Assembly: GCA_030522415.1 (NCBI GenBank)
Contig: CM060115.1
Location: 10,418,491-10,482,490 of the forward strand
Source of the DNA: Channallabes apus
Taxonomy: Eukaryota > Chordata > Actinopteri > Siluriformes > Clariidae
Length of the DNA: 64,000 bases
Reading direction: 5' to 3'
Positions within the stretch are counted from its first letter, which is position 1, and every line of letters starts with the position of its first letter. Below are positions 1-13,020 of this stretch, piece by piece. Below the pieces are notes generated by a model. That model made no database searches. It worked only from the letters and a program-made list of their open reading frames with translations, and was not told the origin of the DNA. The translations under genes were made by a program, and so were the position numbers.

Positions 1-371
1 CTTTCATGTACAGAGGCACCCGGAGGAAAATTGAGGCTGCCATGTTGAGATGGAAAGAAATCACTAGACTTCAAATAACAGTGCTAAGAAAGAGAGAAGG
101 GGCATCGTCTCAGAAAATAGTCTGTGCAGGGGTCTGGGTTGTTGTTCAGCGTTGCTTATGGTTACTCCAGTGAATTACCCTAATTGGCACGTCACTGTTT
201 CCAGCATGACGATCGCTGCTTATGTGTTTTGTTTTCCGGGTTCCCTGTGTGCTTTTGTTTGTCATGCCACATGCCTACGGTTTTGCTTTAGTCCTGTCTC
301 TGTTCCTGGCCTCGTATTACAGTGTGAACGAATGTACTCGGAGCCTAAACCAGAATACTTTGGATATTAGG

Positions 372-566
372 CAGGGTCACTGTGGAGAAGGTGTCCATCC
401 ATCACAGAGCACACAACAGACAATTTGGGAACGCCAATTAGCTTAATCTGCATATCTTTGGACCGTGGGAGGAAACCAGAGTACATGGAGGAAACCCACC
501 AAGCTCAGGAAGAGCTTTCAAACTGGAGGCGGGAATCGAACCCTCGGTCCTGGACAGTAAAGGAAG
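372..566 (-). mobile_element. SINE family A fragment
   Basis: Reverse-orientation piece of the family A SINE. It has the conserved blocks for the 'caatttgggaacgccaatta' segment, the GTGGGAGGAAACC block and the B-box region (GGGAATCGAACCC in this orientation). Both the tail and the extreme 5' end are missing. Confidence 0.8.
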
Positions 567-779
567 CAGGCTAAATGTCCTTCCTTAGCCTGGAATAGTG
601 TTGGTCCCTCAGGCCAGTGTATGGGTTTAAAATAATGTACTCCGTCTGGCAAAAAAAGTAAAACAACACCATTTGAGACGGGTCAAATTATTGGCCTACA
701 TCAAGCAAAGATAACAACTAAGGAACCGACTGAACTAAAATGCTTTAGTTTGCTAGGGAGCATAAAGATTGGACTTTGG

Positions 780-1145
780 AGCAATGAACTAAGGTCATGT
801 GATCTGATTAGACCAGACTGACCTTATTCCAGAGCGATGGGTGTGTCAGGGTAAGAAAGAAAGCGAATGAAGGGATGCACCCGTCATGCATAGTGTCCAG
901 CTGTACAAGCCTCTGGAGACGGTGTTATGATCTGGGGTCGCTTCACTTGCTCAGGTTTAGACTCGGCAACGTTATGTGGCAGTAAAATGAAGTCAGCTGA
1001 CGACCTGAATGTACTGAACGACCAGGTTTATCACAGCTATGGAGTTTATCTTCCCTGATGGCACGGGGTATGTTCCAGGACTCCGATCGTGGAGAAATGG
1101 TTTTGGGAGTATAAGGAATCATTTTTAAGGATGAATTGACCACTG
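780..1145 (+). pseudogene. Decayed Tc1-like transposase fragment
   Basis: Plus-strand conceptual translation around 925-1145 reads as a degenerate Tc1 transposase core. There is a GVMIWG segment, then a stretch resembling the middle of the DDE domain up to a K(E)SFLRMN-like end. Stops and frameshifts interrupt it. The section 795-895 is closely similar, in reverse, to 23825-23935, so both derive from one Tc1 family. No TIRs were identified. Confidence 0.7.
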
Positions 1146-3052
1146 TTATATAATCTAAGTTAAACTCTGTGTGGGTTTTTATTTATTTTCTTTGGCTGGG
1201 CAGTGGAGTATGACATGAAGATTTCACAAATGTATTGCACTGATTTATCTTTGTTGTTAAGAGTGTACCATTAAGAAGCACCGAAGCTGGGAATCGAATT
1301 TGTAGCCTGTCTGTTATTGTTATCCCAAGTGTGGTTTGATGCATATTTTGCTGTTGTTTATCAGGAATAAAATAGACTAAAAGCGCAACGTAAATAGTCC
1401 ATTTTGCATACATTGCCAAGAATTAAACCTCAGTGATCACGCAGCCCTGCACAAGCACAAACTCGCTTGAACTGATGCTCTTCATCATTCTGTCTGTGCG
1501 AATGCTTCTTCCTGCATCTGAAATGCAGATTTTGGTTGTTCAAAATCAATAGGTGGGCTGATTTCGTCCCATGCATGCGAGCTACGTAACTGTAGAAAAC
1601 GCAGCGCCTGTATTACATGTGACAGGTCATTTATTCCACTTTGGTCAGTGATGAGTGTGCTTGTTGTTGAACCCTGCTGGAGTGTTTACGGGGTTGACCT
1701 ACTTCCTTTGGGTGCTTATGTAAATGGAATACCATTTGAGAAGTTTTTAAATTCTTTTAAAGGTGTAAAGAATGATCCAGATCTTAGAACCGATGGGTTT
1801 TTTTTTCTTTTCTTTAATTTATTTTGCATCTATGGGTCAATCAGGGACATTGCCCAAAGAGGACGCGTCACGCTGAATGGCACAGTAGCAGGTTTTGTGA
1901 TTGACGTATTCACGTCCTTGCCGTCATCGCCTTCAATCCTGTCCACTTCCAGTTTGATTTCTGTCCAGATCCCATCCTCCCTTCTCACCGTGGACGATTG
2001 ATGAACTCTCCTGTCATTTCTGATCCACTCTGTCACGCAGCAGCGTCTCTCCGACAGGATAAAGAACGACCCCGTTACTCCAGATGAGATGAGACAAGAC
2101 TCCTAATCCTTCTAAAGAAGCGAGAAAAGTTCACATTGGTAAAGATAGACTCGTTTACTTTGGATAAAGAAACCATGTGTCAAGATGCTCTCCGGTTCTG
2201 ATGACTGGGATCAGCGGGGAGGCTGATTATTTTTCCACCGGCAATCTGACAGAGGGGAACGCGGCGTCAGTCGCCAACCAAATTGACGCCGTTTCCGCAG
2301 TTGTCCTGCTGGGAAGCGTCAGCGTCGTAAAGCGTCGGCATTACGGAGCCTCGGTAGGGGAGATCTGTAAAACATGCTATTCATTTAGTTCAGCTTTGAA
2401 GTAGCTATGAAGCAATGGTTGAAGATGGGAGAATTTGGAAAAGGAAATCATTTCCATGTCCAGACTTGGGCAAATGGCTTAGTTACAGTAAACTTCAAAA
2501 ATACCCTAGAATTCCACTCAGCCTTTAATGATGATTGTTGATATTTATCTTCTCGTAATGGACCACTTTAATAGGTATAATCGAAGATGTGACACTATAT
2601 TAAATTTAATAGCAGATGACTAGCCTCAAGTTTGTTTTACCTTTTTGGTTTTCTAGGCATGCACATTAAGTGAATTGTGTTTGCTCTAGTGGGCTGGTCT
2701 AAGCTTTTAAATAAAACTATATTTTAACACATTTCAATATAATTTGGCTTGAAAATCACAAAAGAAATCTGAACAGTTTGACAGCAAAATGAGATAAAAG
2801 CCATTTTCGGACTTACTTTGAAAATGGATATAAGACTTTATTTTAGAAGTTTTAAAAACCAATGATATTCCCTCCGCACCACAGCAGCTGTGTGTGAGTT
2901 AAACAATGAGGAGCTTTCTCCATGTCCTGAAATAAAAGCTAAAACAGGTAGAGGAGGAGGCTGATGATGCTGTGAAGTACTTTTTTAGTATTGTTTACAT
3001 ACTTCGCCTGATTGAAAGAAAAATTTATTAAAGTAAAAAATTTATTTTTACT

Positions 3053-3394
3053 TTAAAATGTTTATTACATTTTATTGATATTCATTTATACACTTAAATA
3101 ACCACAAGCACAACTGAAACCTGACTTATCCACTGTGATGAAACTGCGGCAGGTGGAGTTATAGCTTTTTGCAAAAAATATAACCGAAACAATTTTGACA
3201 AAACATTTTGCCATTTGTGCTTTATTTATTTTTATTTTTTTTATTTATTGCATCTTTTTTTATGAACATTTTAACAAACAAACATTGCCCATCTTTTACA
3301 ATGCTAGCAGCTAGGGGTAAGGGGAGAGGAAGAAAATAACTAATATAAATAAGTAAAAAAAAAAAAAATTATAATATATATATATATATATACA

Positions 3395-3456
<62 letters not shown>

Positions 3457-3646
3457 AAATTTATAAAAAAAAAAAGAAGAAAAAAAAAAAGCACAAATGG
3501 CAAAATGTTTTGTCAAAATTGTTTCGGTTATATTTTTTCACCTCCCGCAGTTTCATCACAGTGGATAAGTCAGGTTTCAGTTGTGTTTGCGGTTATTTAA
3601 GTATACAAATGAATACCAATAAAATGTAATAAACATTTTATTTTCT
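3053..3646. repeat. Large inverted repeat, arms about 160 bp
   Basis: The left arm (3053-3222) and right arm (3490-3646) are reverse complements with few mismatches. For example, 'ggataagtcaggtttcag' near 3564 mirrors 'ctgaaacctgacttatcc' near 3114. The loop is A/T-only with a long (TA)n run. A transcript or single strand of this region could form a very long hairpin. Confidence 0.9.
3373..3450. repeat. (TA)n microsatellite in the loop of the inverted repeat
   Basis: A nearly pure AT dinucleotide run with one CAG interruption, lying at the centre of the large inverted repeat. Replication slippage is expected here. Confidence 0.95.
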
Positions 3647-3736
3647 TCCATTTGTGCTTTTTAACACCTTTATGACTCAAAGAAAACATGCAAAAAATAA
3701 AATTTTTTTTTTCTATCATTTTGCAATACTTCTTGT

Positions 3737-5066
3737 TAGGGCTGGGCGATTTGGCCTAAAATCAAAATCTCGATTAATTGAACATTTTAACTCGATTTCG
3801 ATTAATAAACGATTTTTTTTTTTTGCCCTCATAGTTCACTGATGAGTTTTGTACAGTAAATATGCTCACAAGTGAGAGATTTTTGAATGAAGGCTGCATT
3901 ACTTGATTGATTAATTGAAGGCAACACACACTATCTACTATCTATGATTATTTATTGAACATCAATGTTGAACAACTTAAATTAAACCGAAGCCACAAAA
4001 ATTAAAGGGTTCATTAAATTACATTTTAAAGTATAGTTTATTAACAAAAACAGATGACCGATTTGGCCTTAAAAATTAAGATACTATAGGCACATGCTCA
4101 GAATCTTTACAAGGCAAAGAGTTTTTATAAAAAAAATACTTTTTATCATCAAAAACAAGTTAAATGAAGGCTATTTCACACGGCCCCAATAAACTGACAT
4201 AATGGCTTAAGCTGCAATGACAACAAACATGGAATGAATTATGCAGCTATCAATCTGGACCAGGACAATTTCACTTTTACTATATAGTCGGGTACCTGCT
4301 AGGTGTTGTATAGTTCATATTTGCTTGGCCAGAATGGTTTAAACCACCAAAATAACGTTTTATTGATAAACTGCGCAGCTTTGGCCAGCGTGAACACTCC
4401 CGTTAGTAACGAGGCGAATAAGGAGCTAAACTTCAGCCGCAGAATGAGACGCTGCGCAATAAGGAGCCAAACAAACCGGAAGCTGCGAATAAGGAGCTAA
4501 ACTTCAGCCTCGTGTGCTTAGGGGCATCATATCTTTCGCTAGAAAGTTAGAAACAGCCCTGGTTATATTCTTGCTCCTTTTGGACACCTTTCATAAGGTG
4601 TAATGGCCACGAAAGACGACATGATGGATATCTGCTTTGCTACAGCCCCACTGCTAGCGCTGCTAGTTGACGGAGTAGCATCGGGCCGCATGTTCATACT
4701 CTGTGTGGTCGTGTGGGTGATGCGTTCATATAACGGAGTTCGTGCTACCTTTTTTGTCGACAATTTCAACATCTTTGGATAATAACTCGAGGTTAGATTC
4801 ACTTTCGTCGCTGCTTCCACTCTTTTTTTTTTTTTTTTTTTTGTCGTCCTGGTGTCAAGTTTGCTTCGCAAAGTGCAGCAGGAAATTAACTTTGACCTGC
4901 ACGGCACGCGCAAGCTGCACGCTGATTGGCTGTTGTCGTATTGTTCTGCTGTGTGATTGGCTCTTAGATTAATCCATATCGAGCAAAAAATGTCTAGAGC
5001 TTTTCATCGTTTTTAAAATCAAATAAATCGCGATTCGATATGATATCGTTTATCGGCCCAGCCCTA
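3737..5066. mobile_element. Non-autonomous hAT transposon with 8-bp target duplication
   Basis: Terminal inverted repeats read TAGGGCTGGGCGAT at the left end and, on the opposite strand, TAGGGCTGGGCCGAT at the right end. The element is bounded by the 8-bp direct repeat CTTCTTGT (3729-3736 and 5067-5074), the duplication size typical of hAT transposons. Subterminal sequence is rich in ATCGATT-type motifs. The 1.33-kb interior has no recognisable transposase, so movement would need a partner enzyme. It is inserted in the right arm of the foldback element and is therefore younger than it. Confidence 0.9.
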
Positions 5067-5399
5067 CTTCTTGTTTCATTTTGAAAACAAAAAAAACTTG
5101 GTATTATCTCATTTCGCTGTCGAACAGTACAGTATGCTTTTATTTATAGACCTGCAGCTTCATGTACCGTGTGCCATGTAGACCACATGCGGTGCATAGA
5201 GCAGCGTACAGTTTCTCTGCTGCGTTCTTACGTAGCATGTATGTATGACGTAATTGCGTATGAAGTTCATGGCATTTTTGGAAGCAAATCTACATGAAGA
5301 TTTTATGGGAATAAAAATGTAATGGCAAATGATGTAATGCTGATTAAAACACTACATTTTAAATCTTGTCTGCACTATAATGCAGCAGTATCGTAGATT

Positions 5400-5665
5400 C
5401 TACATTTTGTGTTCCGTGTGGCAAACTCATTGGGTCACAGGGTCTGGTGTCTATCCAAGGGCACAAGGCAGGGGACACCCTGCATGAGGTGCCAAGACAT
5501 CACAGAACACATGCACATACAGTCCATTCACTCAATGTGAAATTTTGGAAACTCCACTCAACCTCATTGGACAACATGCAAACTTCAAGCACACAGGCCA
5601 GAGGTAAGATTCGAACCCTTACCCTGGCGGTGCGAGGCAACGGTGTTAACTCCTAAGTCACCATG
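5400..5665 (-). mobile_element. SINE family A, diverged copy
   Basis: Reverse-orientation copy. The GGTGCCAA...CATCACAG block, the AACATGCAAACT block, the GATTCGAACCC B-box complement and a degraded 5' end (about 5655-5665) are all present. Divergence is higher than in the copies at 10577 or 33775. Confidence 0.8.
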
Positions 5666-6467
5666 CCGATCGAAAATGCATAATAAATCCGATGAATATT
5701 TTGAGGTGGCGGCTGTTATTGTAGTTTCTTGTTGATGAATGACATTTTTGGTTCCACTGGTTCTTACTCACATCAGAAGAAAGCATGTTAAACGGTTCTA
5801 CACTGTGTCTGATCGAGACTACTTACTGTATGAACTGAAAAGTAGATGAAGTCCATGTGTTCTGCAAATTGCTATTTGAAGGGGGAAAAATGACAGATAA
5901 TCGACTGTCAGTCTGCACTTTGCATGTCATTGCAAAACAAGTCGATCCCTTCAAAGGGAAAAATTCTTTTTTTTTTTTTAGAACCTAACTAATAATTGTT
6001 CGCAGAAACCCCGATTTCGCATAAAACGCAAATATCCTTTGCAAATGTTTTATGCCTTTTTTTTATTCCTCATTATATAATTTTTCATGTGTTTAACGCT
6101 AAACTATTACGCCCAATATGAATAAAAAATTTTGTAACATAAATAATGTACATTTTGACAAATTTTGATATAAAATATAATATCGTATACATTTCTAAGT
6201 ACTGTAGAGAGATCATAAAGCAATCATATTAAAGTGTCTTGGGAGCATATTTAGGATTTAAACTATAAAAACAGGCATTTTTTTTGACCACATCCAAAAT
6301 CCTCAGTTTTTCACAACTTGCGGTGCTCCAGGAACATAACCTTCTTGAATTTCAGCGGTCGACTGTAGTCCGACTGAAATCGTACTAAATCAAACTTCTT
6401 AATATCAGAGTAGAACTACTGTACCTCAAATGGGAACTACAGGGGGGTCGAACCACTTGAACGTATA

Positions 6468-7034
6468 CAGAGGTGTCAAGTGACGAAGTACAAATACTTC
6501 GTTACCTTACTTAAGTAGAAATTTTGGGTATCTATACTTTACTGGAGTAATTATTTTTCAGCCGACTTTTTACTTCTACTCCTTACATTTTTAAGCAAGT
6601 ATCTGTACTTTCTACTCCTTACATTTTAAAAATAGCCTCGTTACTCTATTTTTAATAGTAACGAGGCACTAATACTTACCCATTTTTTTTTTTTATTTTT
6701 TTTATTTTTTTTATTTATTACCTTCCTTAGTTAACAACTGTGAGCACCTGTAACCGAGCATAAGCAATTTCCCTTTGGGATTAATAAAGTTCTTTGAATC
6801 TTGAATCTTGAATCTTGAATCTTTATGATCAGAACGCGCACAACGCCCAACCCCCGTTGCATCATCAGAAAGCGAGACCTTAATGCTTTTGTCGCCCCTC
6901 ACGGTACTTTTACTTTTATACTTTAAGTAGTTTTAAAACCAGTACTTTTACACTTTTACTTAAGTAAAAAGCTTGGGTTGAACACTAGTATCTATACTTC
7001 TACCCAAGTAATGAATGTGAATACTTTTGACACC
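6468..7034. mobile_element. MITE with TIRs and 13-bp flanking direct repeat
   Basis: The left end AGAGGTGTCAA and the right end (opposite strand GGTGTCAAAAGTATTCACA) are inverted. Both subterminal zones repeat ACTTTTACTTAAGTA-like motifs. The direct repeat ACTTGAACGTATA flanks it (6455-6467 and 7035-7047). This is longer than a standard 8-bp hAT duplication, so the exact element edges are uncertain. A LINE-like 3' tail is inserted inside (about 6686-6823). Confidence 0.75.
6686..6823 (+). mobile_element. Short LINE 3' tail ending in (TTGAATC)n
   Basis: The sequence GGGATTAATAAAGTTC followed by about four TTGAATC units looks like the 3' terminus of a fish LINE, which often ends in GGGA(T)NAATAAAG plus a simple repeat. 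It is only the tail, inserted within the MITE. Confidence 0.5.
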
Positions 7035-7235
7035 ACTTGAACGTATAACAGAAATTGGCCTACAGCTCTTGTTGATGGGCTTTGACCCAGAAGTCCAACA
7101 AAAGAGGGAAGAAGCTGCTTACAATACAGTACAATACTTCGTATCTCACCGTAAGATAAGATTCAATTATTTGTCACATGTACCTTACAGCACAGTGAAA
7201 TATAATTTTTTTCCCACTTATCCCAGTTACGAAAC

Positions 7236-7372
7236 TGGGGTCAGAGCGCCGGGTCAGCCAGGATATAGCACTCCAGGAGCAGGATGGGGTTAAGGGCCTT
7301 GCTCAAAGGCTCAACACGGGGGCCTTAACCCTCTGACCTTCCAATCAGTAACCCACAGCTTTAACCGTTTAA
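7236..7372. repeat. Unnamed interspersed repeat fragment
   Basis: The segment starting GGGGTCAGAGCGCCGGGTCA matches the sequence at 61081-61200, which includes GGTTAAGGGCCTTGCT and the reverse B-box-like motif. A shorter relative is at 54890-54975. Orientation and family are unresolved. Confidence 0.6.
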
Positions 7373-9094
7373 GGACCCTCAATCATGAGGGATTGCGAGC
7401 ATCTCATTTGTACAAAAGTGAAGTGTAAAGCACCTATCAAATGTACAAAGCTGTAAAGTTGTCCATGTTTTCACCACTTGACATGCGAGCAGTTTGGGTA
7501 CTGTATATCTCCAACTACCGTAGCAGAGTCTGACAAACGCCAGCTAATAAATTGATTCCCATGCTGTGCTTGTATAGTGGAACAAGGACAGTAGTCCAAT
7601 TAAATGGCCTAGTCTTACTACAGTATAAGTACAAGTCGACTTGCATAGCCGTAGGATAACTGTTTATAAAGGGTAATCCTGATACTTTTCATTATTCTCA
7701 GTTCGTAATTCTACAGATACAACCTTCAGGGATGCTGTTTATCTGTCAGAGTTTTGTTTGATACCAAATGCGAGGTCATATAAATACTTATCACTGTATT
7801 TCTCTGCAGAAAAAAGAACCAAGACTTTCACTGGTACATTTTTAATGTCATTTTACCTTAAACTACCTCTGCAACTCACCTCTGTTACATTAGAAGGTTA
7901 ACGCTGATTAATGCCGTCCCTCGTGCTTCGGCTCCGCTTCATTCATACCTGAAAAGACGGCCTTCACTTTCAGTGGCAGGAATAAAAACTCAGAGATGCC
8001 TGAGGCAGGGTCGTTTTATTACTCACATCTATTAAAAAGAGTTAATTGCACACCTAGCGCTCGCACGAAGTTTGTTTAACCTTAATTTGCAATATTTACA
8101 GCTCATGCATTTTTAAAATGTGGTCTCCTGGAGCTTTTTGCCGCCGTGCATCGCTCTATCTAGTCAAAAAAAAAAAAAAAAAAACGGTTTAATTTTATTA
8201 ACATTCTAATTTCGGTTGGTTACTTGAATATGTACAGTAACATTTCAGCTCTTTGTTGGATTGGTTTCTGATCTTTCCAACCAAAGAACATATTGATGTT
8301 GTTTACACTGTAGGCAATAACTTTTATAGTCGTAGGTTTAAATTTACACTAGAGCTTCCAGCTATGGTTTATGAGGACTTTTAGATTTTTTATTTTTTTT
8401 CAATGTAATTGCAGGTTAGAGCAAGTTATTTAAATGCGAGCTCAGCCTTGGCATGATTTCCGCTTTTTATTTATGTCATAAATATAAATTTATTAAATAT
8501 AAATTGTGATGCAACATTTGTGTGTTGACATGATAGAACCCGTGCAAGTTCAGTTTTTGCTCAACTCTAAACTTTAAAGTACAAAGGTTCTTAAGTGATT
8601 TACTCACGATTGATTTTAGCAATTTATCTTGTTTTCTAAAGTGGCGCTACACTTTTCCATTGCCCATATAAGGAATTAAGAATGCAGTCTCTTTCGCAAT
8701 AGTCCTTGCGATTTTAGTAGAGCTGCATTGGATCACAAATCTCACGGCTTGGATCATATCAGGATTTTTGATCAAGGATCGGATCATCTTTTGGACTAAC
8801 AAAAGAAAGAAACGGTTAAAGAAATGTTTTATAATATTAACGTGTGCACAGTTTATTAAGCTTATGTCTAGACAAAATGTCTTGCTGTATTTGCAGGTCA
8901 TTTTAAAGCCTTTATTTGTTGAAAGAAGTTGAATGAACTGCCAATAGCACTGCAAAAAATGGCATCTTACTGTAACAAGTGGAATATTCTTGAATCTAGC
9001 CAAATCCATTCATCCTATAGAAACCTAACTAGGGATTGTGGAGGCCAATGGTGACCATTGTGTTTATTCCTATTTTTATGACTGTGGTGGGACG

Positions 9095-9205
9095 TCCGGT
9101 CAACATTCACATACTACAGACAATTTGGGAACGCCAATGAGCCTATTCTGCATGTCTTTGTACTGTGGGAGGAAACCCACCAAGCACTGGGAGAACCACT
9201 TAACC
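9095..9205 (-). mobile_element. SINE family A fragment
   Basis: Contains the CAATTTGGGAACGCCAAT, CATGTCTTTG and GTGGGAGGAAACCC blocks of family A in reverse orientation. Both ends are truncated. Confidence 0.75.
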
Positions 9206-10089
9206 CACGTGCCGTCAAGTTCGCTGTCAATTTTTAGTAACATTTCTCAGGAAATAAGATTAAACATCTTATATTTGATTTTTTTAAATATATAAAAATA
9301 GGTTAGGCTAGATTTTGGAAAATTTTGCTTGCTAAAGTGCTAAGAGTTTTTTGCACCGAGAACAATCAAACAAACAGTAAAAAAAAAGAATTTTTAAGCA
9401 AAATTGATCTAGACCTACAGTAAGCTTAATTATCTTGTCTTTGGGTGCTTATAATTTTATATTAAGAAATTATAGATAAATTTGACTAAAGATATTTTAA
9501 CTCACTAAGATGATCGTTTTTCTGTAGTAGGGGGAATTTATTCAGTATTATCTGGCAACCGTGGTCTGCAGGAAAATCAACTGTGCAGTTTTTGTTCATG
9601 CATGGGCTCAAACATAATACAATAAGGAAGCTTTTTTCAATTTAATTTCACACTATGATGGATAAACTTCGCAATTAATCAATGGTTCACAAGAGCCGAA
9701 CCGATCCATACAGATCAACTCCGATCCATTACGCCACTATAGTTGCTAGCTTACGCTGCCTCTACATTTCCTAGTTGACTTTTTAGCTTTGGCTTCATCA
9801 CAGACTTTTAAACTGTCCACCAGGCTAGCTAGCGAAATCACGACGATCAAGATACAAAAATCCGGAATGTATCTGTTTACTCGCAAAAAAAAAGAAGAAA
9901 AACGACGTGTTTGGGGTAAACGTCAGGATACATAGGCATTCTCACGCTCTGGCTCCTTACAGATGTTCCTTTTCTCCCTCACACAGTCACTCTGTCTATC
10001 CATTTCTCTCTCCCTTTCTCTTTATCTCTGTTTTTGTTTTGTTTTTCCCTCTTACTCACTCCATCCATATTAATCCCCCCCTTTTAAGA

Positions 10090-10576
10090 TAATTCCCGTT
10101 CCTCGTGATACGTCTGGCCCGTGCTGCTTCCTCATGCTCCTCCACAGATTTACCATTCTGTCTCCAAATCGTTTGAAGCCGTGCTGGGGATTTATGTGGC
10201 TCTTATATCATGTAACCCTTTTTTTTCTTTAAGAGTCTGTAGCTCGTTTCACAGAAAGCCATATGGTTCCAATATGAGCTGCTTTTAGCATCCTATTAAC
10301 GCTGCTCCCCGACAGAAACTGATTAATCAATTCGATAGTGATCCACATGGCATCCGCTCTAGCTGGTGTGTTCAGAGTGCGATTTTAAGGTGGAACTGGA
10401 TGAAGATGAAGGACGAGTTGAACCTGAAACGCACCAAAGGAAGGGTTTTAAGGAAGTATCTTGTCTTCTCATTTACCGTTTTCCAGCGACGTTCAAAGTC
10501 ATGTAAACGAGAAAACAAATATGGAGGTAGTGCAGACGTTGGACTCTGACTCTGACATTGGCTGAGTTTAGAAGAT
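10090..10576. other. Unique-looking, possibly conserved noncoding block
   Basis: The sequence is not repetitive by eye, has balanced composition and contains homeodomain-like ATTA/TAAT cores (around 10320). No open frame of interest. I flag it only as a candidate for cross-species comparison. Confidence 0.25.
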
Positions 10577-10959
10577 CATTCATTCATTCATTCATTTTCT
10601 ATACCGCTTACTCCTGTGTTCAGGGTCGCGGGGGACCTGGAGCCTATCCCAGGAGACTTCGGGCACTAGGCGGGGTACACCCTGGACAGGGTGCCAATCC
10701 ATCGCAGGGCACACACACACATACACACACTCACACACCCAATCACACACTACGGGCAATTTGGGAACGCCAATTAGCCTAACCTGCATATCTTTGGACT
10801 GTGGGAGGAAACCGGAGTACCCGGAGGAAACCCACCAAGCACGGGGAGAACATGCAAACTCCATGCACACAGAGACGGGAATCGAGCCTGGCCGGGAAAC
10901 GAACCCAGACCCTGGAGGTGCAAGGCGACAGTGCTAACCACTACACCACTGCGCCGCCA
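10577..10959 (-). mobile_element. SINE family A, near full length
   Basis: In reverse orientation it runs from the (ATTC)n tail through CCCGCGACCCTGAACAC (opposite strand), an internal CA-rich section and the B-box GGGTTCG region, to GGCGGCGCAGTGG at the tRNA-like head. This is a complete pol III-type SINE with A and B boxes. Confidence 0.9.
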
Positions 10960-11099
10960 GCTTGGAAGTTGGACAGAGTAAAGAACTAAAGAAGTGAAGG
11001 CTTCAGCAGGTGAATAGATTGGTATTATGGGAAATGTAGAAAGCAGTTGCTGGATTTTCTCCAAGACATGTGGCGTAGGCTAATTTCCATATTATCCCG

Positions 11100-11235
11100 T
11101 AGTATATGATTGGGTGTGTGTGTACTTGTGCACTGTAATGGATCCCATCCAGGACATACCGAACCTTGTACCCCAAGTTGCCTGGCAAAGACTTCAGACC
11201 CCACTGGAACCGTTCACAGGAAAAGCGGTATACAG
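11100..11235 (+). mobile_element. SINE family A fragment
   Basis: Plus-orientation 3' half: GATTGGGTGTGTGTGT, then ATGGATCCCATCCAGGACATACC and a degraded TATCC-type block. The tRNA-like head is absent. Confidence 0.6.
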
Positions 11236-12756
11236 TACGATGGTGCATGGATGGTTTGCTGAATATAAAAAAAAGTCCAGCCTGTATTGGATCTTGTATC
11301 CCATCAAAGCTCATATGTTTAACCTAAATATTAGCATACGACTAGTTCAGGGTGGTTTATTCCCTTAATGCTGTAAAATGATCAATCCCCAAATCCGTCA
11401 CGTTCACATTAGGACAGGACATGCTCGACCTCCTGTCCACACAAGATTAAAGAAGGAGGCTGGCGGCTGTTAGAGGCCAAAATTACGAGCAGGACGATTG
11501 CAGTTTGGCAGCAGTGGGAGCAGTGAGTGAGAACATCACCACCATTTCGTCTCGCACGACGGAAGCTTATCACCGCAAACAGGCACCTGCGGAGTGTTTC
11601 GGTTTCCCATTAAAACCCGGACGGCTCTCGCTGAGTGGCCAGGTGCACTTTCATTCAGGATGAGACGTGATATGAAACGAATAAATGATTCTATATTACT
11701 TATGAAATGGAATATGTCTGCAGTACATGATGATGTTTCGCATTTATTCATTCAGCAGACACTTTTACCCAGAGCGGAAGAGAATCAAATAACAAGCCGA
11801 GGGACATGGATAAAGAAATGCCGTAATGACGAATCGAAATTCATCTAATTTTCTCTTTAAGCCAAATGTAGTGGATCAAGCAAGACATGTCTGGTATTTG
11901 ATATTCACTTCACTTTAGTTTTGGACTGAAGTTATGAAGCTAATGATACTGTGAAAGTCTTATCTCACAGTCCAGGAATCCTCTTTGTAAATATCTGTTT
12001 CAATCTGCAAGCGTGAACTTGATGATGGAGTTTAGCGACTTAATGTTATCCGGGGGTGGGTGTGGGTTGGGATACTTCAGGAATTGAACTTCTTTGACCT
12101 TATTACAGTTGAATATTTGTACTCTTACTTAATTACAAACAAAAAAATATATACTGTATTATTTGCTTAGGGTGCTATTGTAGAGCGGCAAATCCTGATC
12201 TATTTCCTTTCATCTTATAACATTTGGCTTTGCCAGCAATATAATTTTTCTTTCATCCAATGTTGTGGAGTGTACAGTGTAAAGAATTTACTTAGCAAGT
12301 GAAAATACGTTGAATGTCGTCACATTTATCTACAGATTGTAGCAGATCATGATTGAAAAAAAAGGAATAACACGGAGATTGGAAAGACATGAAACGCAAT
12401 CGGTCATTGGAAAAGTTATGATTGTTATTATGTATTGTATTATTACGTTTAAGATGTTTCAAAGTGTTTCGTAGATGTTTTATATTGAAATTTAAAATGT
12501 GAAATGTGGACCATATGCTGGGCCATGCTATAGACGTTCAACTAACCTACGTTAAATATGAACCATATGCCTATCCGGATCTTGTTCGTGACCTGGGAAC
12601 TTTCAAAGTTAAGACGATAAAAGAAGATAAAAAGAAAAACATATAAAGCTTCTCGTGTTACCTGAGAAACCAGAAAGGTCTACTACACTGATGACTCTTT
12701 CATGCAGAAAACTTTTACACTGTTAGAAAAACCCTAAAGAAAGTCAAATGACCTCT

Positions 12757-13020
12757 CACCTCTCATCTATACCACTTTATCCTGTATTCAGGGTCATGAG
12801 GGGCCTGGAGCCTATCCCAGGAGACGAGGCGGGGTAAAGCCTGGACAGGGTGCCAATCCATCGCAGGGCACACACACATAAAACGACACACACAATTAGC
12901 CATATCTGATGGTCTTTGGGCTATGGGAGGGAACCAGAGCACCTGAAGGAAACCCACAAAGGACACACAGGGAGAACATGCACACAGAGATGGGAATCGA
13001 ACCCAGACCCTGGAGGTGCA
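12757..13020 (-). mobile_element. SINE family A, 5' truncated
   Basis: Reverse-orientation copy with the GGTCATGAGGGGCCTGGAGC, GGGTGCCAATCCATCGCAGG and GAATCGAACCCAGACCCTGG blocks. It stops before the tRNA-like head. Confidence 0.85.

Larger units (their letters stand above)
2775..5123. mobile_element. Long foldback-type element, interrupted by a hAT insertion
   Basis: The ends are inverted copies: near 2776 the sequence reads TTTGACAGCAAAATGAGATA, and near 5123 the reverse strand reads TTCGACAGCGAAATGAGATA. Long internal arms (about 3053-3222 and 3490-3646) are also inverted copies around a (TA)n-rich loop. A hAT element at 3737-5066 sits inside the right arm and splits it. Related but partial sequence occurs at 28560-28760 and 50925-51475, so this is a repeat family. 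No coding capacity is visible. The class is uncertain; foldback or a non-autonomous TIR transposon fits. Confidence 0.65.

Noticed and set aside
2177..2404. 75-codon open frame in GC-richer upstream sequence
   Set aside because: No start context, domain or exon-like borders were found; it is treated as chance.
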